DNA of 39,960 nt from NCBI GenBank assembly GCA_015065665.1, contig SVPX01000005.1, positions 1-39,960 of the forward strand, in the 5' to 3' direction. A model generated the notes under the pieces. It made no database searches and was not told the origin of the DNA. It was given only the letters and a program-made list of their open reading frames with translations. The translations under genes and the position numbers were made by a program. The first letter of the stretch is position 1. Each line of letters opens with the position of its first letter. Source of the stretch: Oscillospiraceae bacterium (lineage in GTDB: Bacteria > Bacillota > Clostridia > Oscillospirales > Acutalibacteraceae). Shown here one piece after another: positions 32,646-38,922 of the stretch.

Positions 32646-34061
32646 TCAGTTAGTTACGTCAGCATCGTTGAAAGGATCACCGCACTGAGGACAGAACTTG
32701 GGAGGATTCTTGGGATCCTCAGGAGTCCATCCGCACTTGTCACACTTGTAGAGAGGTTCACCTGCAGGTTTCTTTGCACCGCACTCAGGACAGAACTTGC
32801 CCTGTGCTACATTTCCGCAAACACATGTCCAACCATTTGCTTCTGGTTTCTTTGCGCCACACTCAGGACAGAACTTGCCTGTTGCAGTAGCACCACAAGC
32901 GCACTTCCAACCCTGAACAGGTTCAGGCTTCTTTGCACCGCACTCAGGGCAGAAGTTACCGGTAACTGTTGCACCACAAGCACACTTCCAGGAGTTCTGG
33001 GGAGCTGCTGCAGGAGCTGCAGGAGCCTGTGCCTGCTGCTGTGCCTGTTGCTGCTGATTCATCTGGAAGAACTGACCTGCGTTCATACCGCCGCCGGCGT
33101 TCATTGCCATTCCCATACCCATAAAGCCTGTCATAGCGCCGTTTTCGTTAGCTGCTGCTGCACGCATTGCATCTGCCTGTGCGCCAACAAGCTCTGCACC
33201 TGCAAGACCGGGATTCTGAAGTCTTGCTGAATACTGAGCCTGCTTGATCATCTCTGCATCCTCGGGGCTGAGAGTGATGGGGTTAAGTGCTACTGATACA
33301 ACCTTGATACCTCTCAGTTCTCCCCATTTAACAGAGAGAGCCTCGTTCATTGCTGCACAGATTTCTTCGTTGTGATTGGAGAGCTGATTGGGACGAAGTT
33401 CCATCTCAGACAGTTTGCCGAATGCAGGTGCAAGCTGGCTGATAAACTCTGTCTTAAGGGTTGAGTCAATCTGTTCTCTTGTGTAATCCTCTGTAACGTT
33501 ACCGCAAATCTTTGTATAGAAAAGAAGGGGGTCGGAGATTGTGTAGGAGTACACACCTGAGCAACGGATAGATACATCGATATCAAGGAAAATTTTTGAA
33601 TCAACTACACGGAAAGGAATAGGATTGGGAGTGCCGAACTTGTTGTCCATAATCTCCTTTGTGTTGAAGTAATAAACTCTCTGGTCCTTACCTGTGTCAC
33701 CGCCGTATGTAAAACGCTTACCAACAGTTCTGAAAGTCTCAAGAATGCTGTCTCCCAGTCTGCCGGAGAAGATGGAAGGTTCTGTGGAAGAATCGTATGT
33801 AAACTCACCGGGCTCTGCGCAAACCTCAACAACCTTACCCTGCTCAACGATAATCATACACTGACCGTCAGCAACAGCAATACCTGAACCGTTGGAGATG
33901 ATGTTGTCACTGCCCTTTGTGTTTGAGGAGCGACCGCCAACTCTCTTCTGACCTTTCTTTACCAGTACATTGTTGGGAAGAGAATCGCAATAGAAGAATT
34001 CTTTCCACTGGTCAGCCAGTACGCCACCAACTGCACCGATACCTGCTTTAATAAGTCCCAT
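32646..34061 (-). CDS. ydjI: YdjI-like SPFH protein with C-terminal zinc ribbons
   Basis: The 471-residue protein has a bacterial SPFH-type (virion core protein-like) domain (about 1-300, with ADQWKEFFYCDSLPNNVLVKKG split over the start), a Gly/Met/Gln/Ala-rich hinge (about 305-352) and four zinc-ribbon units (about 355-465) of the form WKCACGATxTGxFCPECGAKKP. The first three are near-identical repeats. In B. subtilis YdjI is the SPFH member of the pspA-ydjGHI operon, which guards the membrane under envelope stress. AAAGGAG precedes the ATG. It is the first gene of this minus-strand operon. No pspA-like gene lies next to it. Confidence 0.87.
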   Translation of the reverse strand: MGLIKAGIGAVGGVLADQWKEFFYCDSLPNNVLVKKGQKRVGGRSSNTKGSDNIISNGSGIAVADGQCMIIVEQGKVVEVCAEPGEFTYDSSTEPSIFSGRLGDSILETFRTVGKRFTYGGDTGKDQRVYYFNTKEIMDNKFGTPNPIPFRVVDSKIFLDIDVSIRCSGVYSYTISDPLLFYTKICGNVTEDYTREQIDSTLKTEFISQLAPAFGKLSEMELRPNQLSNHNEEICAAMNEALSVKWGELRGIKVVSVALNPITLSPEDAEMIKQAQYSARLQNPGLAGAELVGAQADAMRAAAANENGAMTGFMGMGMAMNAGGGMNAGQFFQMNQQQQAQQQAQAPAAPAAAPQNSWKCACGATVTGNFCPECGAKKPEPVQGWKCACGATATGKFCPECGAKKPEANGWTCVCGNVAQGKFCPECGAKKPAGEPLYKCDKCGWTPEDPKNPPKFCPQCGDPFNDADVTN

Positions 34062-34103
34062 AATAAAATCTCCTTTCAGATTTTACAAAATTATTGGTTT
34101 GGA

Positions 34104-34180
34104 ACAGGCTGTATGCCTGTATTTGTAAATGTAAAAAGCATATCATAAAATAATATGCTGACCACATCACTAAAATTATA
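34104..34180 (-). promoter_or_regulatory. Leader region of the ydjI-ydjG-ydjH operon
   Basis: On the minus strand a TATAAT box (34180-34175) without a clear -35 precedes two hairpins: AGCATAT/ATATGCT (34137-34159), followed by TTTTTACATTT, and ACAGGC/GCCTGT (34104-34120). The first resembles a weak terminator, so attenuation is possible. The rest of the 303-base gap up to 34364 has only a weak TTTATCA/TGATAAA stem near 34230 and no clear promoter for the next gene. Confidence 0.5.
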
Positions 34181-34364
34181 CACCTGTTTTCGATAAAAAT
34201 CTACCATTAGGACTCAAATTCATAATTTTTTATCATTTTTAGGGTGATAAATCAAAAAACGCTAAGGATAGAGGGAGAAAAGTCCTGTTTAATGTACACC
34301 TGCTCTGTTAGTATATAGGTGTAGGGAGCAGACAGCACTGCAAAATCTGACGGAGGGATTACTT

Positions 34365-34808
34365 ATGAAGAACAAAGATACATTTATAACAATCACAGGG
34401 CTTAATCACTATCTGGGTACAAATCCCTTCAGAGTGGGCAGACTTGTAAAGCTCATCAAAGAAGAGGATAATCCTCACGACAGTGACGCAATCCGCGTTG
34501 TAATGCCCTATCTTGATACTGTTGGTTACGTTGCAAACAGCGTATATACTGTGTATCAGGGTACCTTAAGTGCAAGTCGGATTTATGAGCGTACTGAAGA
34601 AACTGCTTATGCTCAGGTAATGTTCATTACACGCTCATCTGTTATTGCAAGGCTTCTCACAAAAGAAGAAGCGGTGGAAATTTTCAACAGCCAGAACGAT
34701 TTTTTCAGCGACATTACTCCCAGGAGCGGTTCAGAGGGGTTATCCTCTGACTTTGACGAGGGTTACGATGGTGTCTTAAATATGGGAGAGGATGCAATTT
34801 CTTTCTGA
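34365..34808 (+). CDS. Stand-alone HIRAN domain protein
   Basis: This 147-residue protein consists of a HIRAN domain (about 8-85) and a short acidic C-terminus. Family features visible are ITGLNHYLG (9-17), a basic strand FRVGRLVKLIKEEDNPHDSDA (split near residue 33) and VGYVANSVYTVYQG (about 52-65). In larger proteins HIRAN domains bind single-stranded or damaged DNA ends; free-standing copies are common in Firmicutes and their role is not settled. GACGGAGGG lies 7 bases before the ATG. It is monocistronic. Confidence 0.85.
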   Translation: MKNKDTFITITGLNHYLGTNPFRVGRLVKLIKEEDNPHDSDAIRVVMPYLDTVGYVANSVYTVYQGTLSASRIYERTEETAYAQVMFITRSSVIARLLTKEEAVEIFNSQNDFFSDITPRSGSEGLSSDFDEGYDGVLNMGEDAISF

Positions 34809-34870
34809 GTACTTTCTGCTCCCTTTATAAATAGCTTTTTCCTTTCTCTTTCTATATACACACACTTAAA

Positions 34871-34916
34871 CGCAGACCGCCGCCAGGGGTTATCCTGACG
34901 GCGGTCTGCGTTTTTT
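34871..34916 (+). terminator. Very strong intrinsic terminator
   Basis: CGCAGACCGCCG (34871-34882) and CAGG (34884-34887) pair with CCTG (34894-34897) and CGGCGGTCTGCG (34899-34910), with one mismatch, then TTTTTT. It ends the HIRAN gene and may stop the convergent gene as well. Confidence 0.93.
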
Positions 34917-34956
34917 GTTTATTGTTTATCTGTGTTATGTTTATGTGGTTTTGCGG

Positions 34957-36201
34957 TTACTGATATTTGATAAGGACAAGAGTGTGATAATGGCCGTCTA
35001 CATGTACATAGACTATGCCTGAGTAGGTGGTGTTGGCAACATCCTGCATTATGTTTTCTGCATCCTCCTTGTGGAACTCGTCAAATACAAGAAGAATGTA
35101 GTCTTTGTCCGTATTCTTAAGAGCCTTTGATGCTTTGTCTGCAATGCCCTTGTCCTTTGTGGATTTGAAGGTGCAGTCTGCGGGGATTATATCAGTATTG
35201 CATTCAGGCACACAGCCTGTATACTGATGTCTGTCAGACTGTTGATTATCCGAGTAGCCGAAGCGGTAGGGGATACCCTCAAGGTTACCTTCGTAATATG
35301 AGGGGGAGGCGGTGGCGTCAACATTGTACCACACATCGTCAAGTCTGACCGTGTTCCAGGTGTGACCTGATTTGTCCCCTTTCTGATGGGTGTTCTTCTT
35401 TTCAAAGCAGTCTATTCCTGCCATATTGCACATAAGGGAGAAGGCGTTTGCGTAGCCGTCACAGTTTGAAGAATTCTTTATAAGAGCATCGTGTAAAAAG
35501 TGCTGGGATTTCACATCCTCATAGTCCTTGTACTTTACGTTCTTTCCAAGGTAGAGGTATATAGCCTCAGCTTTTTCTTTCTCTGTTGACATTTTTTTAA
35601 TACCGAGATTTTCAAGTATCTCCTCAGCCTTTGTGATGCATTCTTCTATCTGTTTGGTTTTTTCCTCGTTGAAATCGGGAATATGCACCTGTACGCACTT
35701 GACCTTTTTCACCATAACCCTGTACAGATACTGCTGATAAATCTCGTACTGTGCATTTATATAATCAAGTTGTGTGTTCTGGTCTATAACGGCAGAGTCA
35801 AGAGATAGCAGGGTGATTGCGTTATGTATATCCTTGTACGCAGGGATAAGAGAGCCTTCTATATAAATATACGGCATATTGTTATCCATTGCGTACTCGT
35901 ATATTTTGTATATGAGTTGTTCTTCTTCAGTCACGATGTTGTAGTAGGTGTAATTGTTGTAGTCACGCCACTTGGGGCGGTAGGTCTCCATTTCTTTCTT
36001 GAATGTATCTATAGGCACATACATTGGTTTGTCGGAGGCTTCCTTTGCAAAGGCTACATACTCTGTTTTTTTCCACAGATTGGTGTGTTCTTCAATGTGT
36101 TCTTCTACTTTCAGATAGCTTATGTAAAGACCTGTACCTATAAGCGAGAGTGTAACAAATATGATTATAAGTGTGACAAGCACCTTTTTGCCTTTGCTCA
36201 T
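34957..36201 (-). CDS. Membrane-anchored transglutaminase-like protein
   Basis: The 414-residue protein has one N-terminal membrane helix (about 7-29) and a large extracellular part. A helical region with coiled-coil character lies before the transglutaminase-like fold (about 205-315). The catalytic triad is visible: Cys in SSNCDGYANAF (about 241), His in KSGHTWNTV (about 275) and Asp in WYNVDATASP (about 290). Bacterial members act as proteases or in wall-linked protein processing rather than as cross-linkers; the substrate is unknown. It is monocistronic on the minus strand and convergent with the HIRAN gene. The start codon is preceded only by a poor AAAAAGGGTG site. Confidence 0.85.
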   Translation of the reverse strand: MSKGKKVLVTLIIIFVTLSLIGTGLYISYLKVEEHIEEHTNLWKKTEYVAFAKEASDKPMYVPIDTFKKEMETYRPKWRDYNNYTYYNIVTEEEQLIYKIYEYAMDNNMPYIYIEGSLIPAYKDIHNAITLLSLDSAVIDQNTQLDYINAQYEIYQQYLYRVMVKKVKCVQVHIPDFNEEKTKQIEECITKAEEILENLGIKKMSTEKEKAEAIYLYLGKNVKYKDYEDVKSQHFLHDALIKNSSNCDGYANAFSLMCNMAGIDCFEKKNTHQKGDKSGHTWNTVRLDDVWYNVDATASPSYYEGNLEGIPYRFGYSDNQQSDRHQYTGCVPECNTDIIPADCTFKSTKDKGIADKASKALKNTDKDYILLVFDEFHKEDAENIMQDVANTTYSGIVYVHVDGHYHTLVLIKYQ

Positions 36202-36290
36202 AAAATCACCCTTTTTCTTTTATGATACCACGAGAAATAGTTGATTTCAATAACTTTGTCGTATGTGTTAGAAAAAAATAATTTCCAAAA

Positions 36291-36333
36291 TGTTGAAAAT
36301 TCAACAGAAAATATATAAATCAGAGTGTATAAT
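36291..36333 (+). promoter_or_regulatory. Promoter region of the mini-FTR/thioredoxin pair
   Basis: A TATAAT box (36328-36333) lies 30 bases before the start codon. The -35 region is weak, and just upstream sits the inverted repeat TGTTGAA-2-TTCAACA (36291-36306). A weak -35 with an adjacent palindrome would suit activator control. Confidence 0.5.
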
Positions 36334-36363
36334 ATAATCAGAAAAGCAAAGGAGGCAGACAAG

Positions 36364-36570
36364 ATGAAACCAAAGATAACTCTTAATCAGGACAAAGAAG
36401 TTGTAAAGCGAGTCCGCGAGGGGCTTAAGGCAAAGGGCGGTTACTGTCCCTGCCGATTACCCCGTACAGAGGAATTCAAGTGTATGTGCAAGGAATTCCG
36501 TGAGCAGATTGCAGACCCTGAGTTTGAGGGATACTGCCACTGTATGCTTTATTATAAATCAAAAGGTTAA
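36364..36570 (+). CDS. Small ferredoxin:thioredoxin reductase catalytic-chain-like protein
   Basis: This 68-residue protein carries three CxC pairs: CPC (28-30), CMC (40-42) and CHC (58-60). This is the signature of the catalytic beta chain of ferredoxin:thioredoxin reductase, which holds a [4Fe-4S] cluster next to a redox disulfide. The spacing here is 9 and 15 residues, not the 16 and 8 of plant enzymes, and the chain is about half the plant length. A thioredoxin gene starts 18 bases downstream, so the pair likely passes electrons from ferredoxin to thioredoxin. ATG 36364 follows AAAGGAGG; the frame is open upstream but without such a site. Confidence 0.83.
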   Translation: MKPKITLNQDKEVVKRVREGLKAKGGYCPCRLPRTEEFKCMCKEFREQIADPEFEGYCHCMLYYKSKG

Positions 36571-36588
36571 TATGAAAGGAAGATAAAT

Positions 36589-36897
36589 ATGTCAGTATTA
36601 AGTGTAAATAAGAATAATTTCAACGAAGTTGTCAGCAGTTCAAAACCTGTTCTCCTTGACTTCTACGCAGATTGGTGCGGTCCTTGCCAGATGGTTAAAC
36701 CTCTGCTTTCTGAGATTGCGCAGGAGTATCCTCAGGTTGTAGTAGGCAAGGTGAATGTTGACGAAGAAATGGAACTTGCACAGAAGTTTTCTGTGGTTAG
36801 CATCCCTATGCTTGTGGTTATGAAAGACGGCAGAATCGCAGCTCAGGCAGTAGGCTACAGAGATAAAGAGCAGATTCTTGATTTGTTGGGAATCTGA
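36589..36897 (+). CDS. trxA: Thioredoxin
   Basis: The 102 residues show the thioredoxin fold with DFYADWCGPCQM (active-site WCGPC at about 29-33), the cis-proline VSIPMLVV (about 72-79) and the C-terminal helix. GAAAGGAAG precedes the ATG. It forms an operon with the mini-FTR upstream, and an intrinsic terminator follows. The likely electron donor is ferredoxin via that protein. Confidence 0.96.
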   Translation: MSVLSVNKNNFNEVVSSSKPVLLDFYADWCGPCQMVKPLLSEIAQEYPQVVVGKVNVDEEMELAQKFSVVSIPMLVVMKDGRIAAQAVGYRDKEQILDLLGI

Positions 36898-36912
36898 TAA
36901 CCTCCATGATTG

Positions 36913-36947
36913 CGAGACTTCTTTATGAGAAGTCTCGTAGTTTTATT
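36913..36947 (+). terminator. Intrinsic terminator of trxA
   Basis: A perfect 10 bp stem, CGAGACTTCT (36913-36922) with AGAAGTCTCG (36928-36937), is followed by TAGTTTTATT. The T-tract overlaps the first heptamer of array 2. Confidence 0.9.
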
Positions 36948-37111
36948 CGCCAAAGGCGAGTTCTATTGCTTCGCAGTTATATTATGCTTACGCATAGTGG
37001 TATTGTCCTTCGGTCGTTTTTCAGGAGAATAAAATACCACTACGACCAACGGGAGTAATAACACTTTCATAAAGTGAAAATAACACTCTGTGCGTTAGCA
37101 CAGAATATAAC
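36940..37111. repeat. Heptamer/hairpin array 2 (4 + 4 heptamers)
   Basis: This 172-base non-coding element has the same plan as array 1. Left heptamers: GTTTTAT (36940), GTTCTAT (36960), GTTATAT (36976), GTGGTAT (36997). Right heptamers: ATACCAC (37034), ATAACAC (37058), ATAACAC (37080), ATATAAC (37105). The left heptamers fit GTNNTAT and the right ones its complement. Spacers are hairpins without leftover bases: 36947-36959 (TCGCC/GGCGA), 36967-36975 (TGC/GCA), 36983-36996 (TATGC/GCATA), 37041-37057 (TAC..CC/GG..GTA), 37065-37079 (TTTCA/TGAAA) and 37087-37104 (TCTGTGC/GCACAGA). The centre spans 37004-37033. It starts in the trxA terminator tract. No gene accompanies it. Confidence 0.82.
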
Positions 37112-37114
37112 TTG

Positions 37115-37180
37115 TTTTACATATGTTTACTGTAAAAAGTTGGGGCATTACCCCAAAAGTAGCATTTGTATTCACAAATG
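37115..37180. repeat. Three further hairpins behind array 2
   Basis: TTTTAC/GTAAAA (37115-37137), TTGGGG-5-CCCCAA (37140-37156) and CATTTGT-4-ACAAATG (37163-37180) follow array 2 in close order. They lack the heptamer spacing. They may belong to the same element or to another repeat. Confidence 0.6.
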
Positions 37181-37208
37181 CGATGTTGATTCTATCTGAT
37201 AAGCACAA

Positions 37209-37240
37209 AAACCCTCGATGAATTTCATCGAGGGTTTAAT
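37209..37240. terminator. Bidirectional terminator-like stem
   Basis: A perfect 13 bp stem, AAACCCTCGATGA (37209-37221) with TCATCGAGGGTTT (37225-37237), has a 3-base loop. No gene ends directly beside it on either strand; it could stop read-through from the minus-strand MBL gene or the plus-strand trxA unit. Confidence 0.8.
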
Positions 37241-37315
37241 CATCTTTTTGAGAAGTGTTTTCTATCCTGTATCCTGTGCCTTTTCTCTGTTAAGGGGGTA
37301 TTCGATGTCCCGAAA

Positions 37316-37470
37316 GCCTTCCCCTTGAGGGGAAGGTGGATTGCGTAACAAAGTGAAGCAAGACGGATGAGGTGGAAAGTTTTGTAATAAATGAAAAGTA
37401 TAAAACGGATACCAAGGTGTCCTACACCTCATCACCTGCTTCGCAGGAGCTTCTCCTCAAGGAGAAGCCT
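37316..37470 (-). repeat. MITE-like palindromic repeat, copy B
   Basis: This copy is the reverse orientation of the repeat at 19582-19789. Read on the minus strand it starts AGGCTTCTCCTTGAGGAGAAGC, contains GCAGGTGATGAGGTGTAGGACAC and CACCTCATCCG, and ends CACCTTCCCCTCAAGGGGAAGGC. It has no nested insert and no open frame. It lies downstream of the MBL gene, next to array 2. Confidence 0.88.
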
Positions 37471-37536
37471 TTTTGCCCCCCAAGCCTCAATGGGATGTCA
37501 GAATCATAGGCTTTGACAGGGGGAATTAACCTTATC

Positions 37537-38403
37537 TTACATTCCGATTTCCTTTGCAATAAGGTCTACTGTGATGCCTGTGTTGAGCAGCATTGCATCA
37601 ATAGGATAAATGGTCTTTATATATCCTTTGTAGAATTTGTTTTTGAAGTACTCCACACAATCCTCTCTTGATTTGCCCTGTCTGAGCAAATCTGCAATTT
37701 CGCGGAATGTATCCTCGGCACTCTCCTTTGCAAGTCGCAGATATTTAGCGGTCTTTTCTTTATCAAGCAGTCCGTAGTGGGGCAGGAGGATATTCTCAAT
37801 ATCCATAGCTCTTACCTTGTTTATGGATGCAAGGACTTCCTTTACACCGATAAGGTAAGAGGGTACAACGGTACTTTCTCCGTCAAATACTCCCAGAGAT
37901 TCACAGCCCACAAGGAGTTTTTCGCTTCTGAGATAGTAACCCACAGAGCATCTTGTGTGACCGGGAAGAGATACACAGGTAAAGCACATATCACCTGCCT
38001 GAATGATGTCGCCATCTTTTACTGTGATGTCAGCACTTAAATCATCAAACAAATCCTCGTATTCTGTAACGCCCTCTGCCTGTGCAACCTTTCGGTCAAG
38101 GCTTCGCATAACAGCCTTTGCGGTGGGTTTCGCAAAAATTCCTTGTGCGTATTCCGATGCAACAACCTGTGTTTTGGGAAATCTTTTCTTTATATATGGT
38201 GTGGCGGCTGCATGGTCGTAGTGAGAATGGGTGAGGAATATATAGTCCAGGTTCCTCTCACCCAGCACAGCCTTTATATTATCTGCTATCCTGTAGCCTG
38301 TGAATGCAAAACCTGTGTCGCAGAGTACCGCGGTTTTGCCCGAGTCTATCAGGAATGCGCTGTCTCCTTTTAATGCTCTGACATCTGTAATTCTGAGTTC
38401 CAT
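37537..38403 (-). CDS. MBL-fold metallo-hydrolase
   Basis: The 288-residue cytoplasmic protein has the metallo-beta-lactamase motif FLTHSHYDHAAA (about 56-67), SLPGHTRCSVGY with the next His (about 140-151), a VGCESLG ligand region (about 160-166) and LLPHYG (about 204-209). The C-terminal third is helical. I start at ATG 38403, which follows AAGGTG; the ten codons before it lack a ribosome site and overlap the promoter. It differs from the MBL protein at 8480, which has HAHTDH. The substrate is unknown. It is monocistronic. Confidence 0.85.
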   Translation of the reverse strand: MELRITDVRALKGDSAFLIDSGKTAVLCDTGFAFTGYRIADNIKAVLGERNLDYIFLTHSHYDHAAATPYIKKRFPKTQVVASEYAQGIFAKPTAKAVMRSLDRKVAQAEGVTEYEDLFDDLSADITVKDGDIIQAGDMCFTCVSLPGHTRCSVGYYLRSEKLLVGCESLGVFDGESTVVPSYLIGVKEVLASINKVRAMDIENILLPHYGLLDKEKTAKYLRLAKESAEDTFREIADLLRQGKSREDCVEYFKNKFYKGYIKTIYPIDAMLLNTGITVDLIAKEIGM

Positions 38404-38424
38404 ATTTTTCACCTTCTTTTTAGT

Positions 38425-38453
38425 ATGGTACAACCAAAGTATAGTTTAGTCAA
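38425..38453 (-). promoter_or_regulatory. Promoter of the second MBL gene
   Basis: The minus strand reads TTGACT (38453-38448), 17 bases, TACCAT (38430-38425), giving a leader of about 15-20 bases. Confidence 0.65.
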
Positions 38454-38789
38454 GTTAAGACTCTCACATACAGATAAATAAAAAGGAATTGTGATGAAAG
38501 GGAATGAATATTTATATAATGATAGTAGCGGTTATATCCCTTGAGAAGAAAACACCCAAGCCAGATAGAAACCTACCTGTGAGATATGGTAAAGGAATTG
38601 TCATTATGACGAAAAAAAGAATGGTTTTTTTCATTAAAAAAGATGTAAGAAAAAATCGTGTCAGAAAAAGGATATATTTTAGGAAGTTTCCTTTTATTGC
38701 AATCCCCGATAAATACTGACTTTTTTGAAGGTAGGATAATTTTTGGGAATGGTTACAAAATTGTATATACAGATTACACAAAAAACTGA
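38454..38789. other. Intergenic stretch without a supported gene
   Basis: This is the divergent region between the MBL gene and the solute-binding protein gene. A 71-codon plus-strand frame (38504-38719) is Lys/Arg-rich, has no family signature and only a weak ribosome site, so I do not call it. An A/T-only stem near 38610-38635 is the only structure I see. Confidence 0.45.
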
Positions 38790-38844
38790 TTGACAAGGTG
38801 TGTTTTTGTGGTATATAATATAAGGGCAAGGTAATGTTTACCTT
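38790..38844 (+). promoter_or_regulatory. Promoter and operator-like palindrome of the sugar-transport operon
   Basis: TTGACA (38790-38795), 18 bases, TATAAT (38814-38819). A perfect inverted repeat, AAGGTAA-3-TTACCTT (38828-38844), starts at about the first transcribed base, a common operator site for LacI-type repressors. A second hairpin, TATCTTC/GAAGATA (38862-38885), lies in the leader. Confidence 0.78.
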
Positions 38845-38922
38845 ACGGAATTCGGTTTTTGTATCTTCTGTGTTATGCGAAGATATGGAGATAAATTTTT
38901 TATTGAAAGGAAGAACAAGCAA

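Noticed and set aside
38504-38719. 71-codon basic open frame
   Set aside because: No recognisable domain and a weak ribosome site; kept only as a remark.
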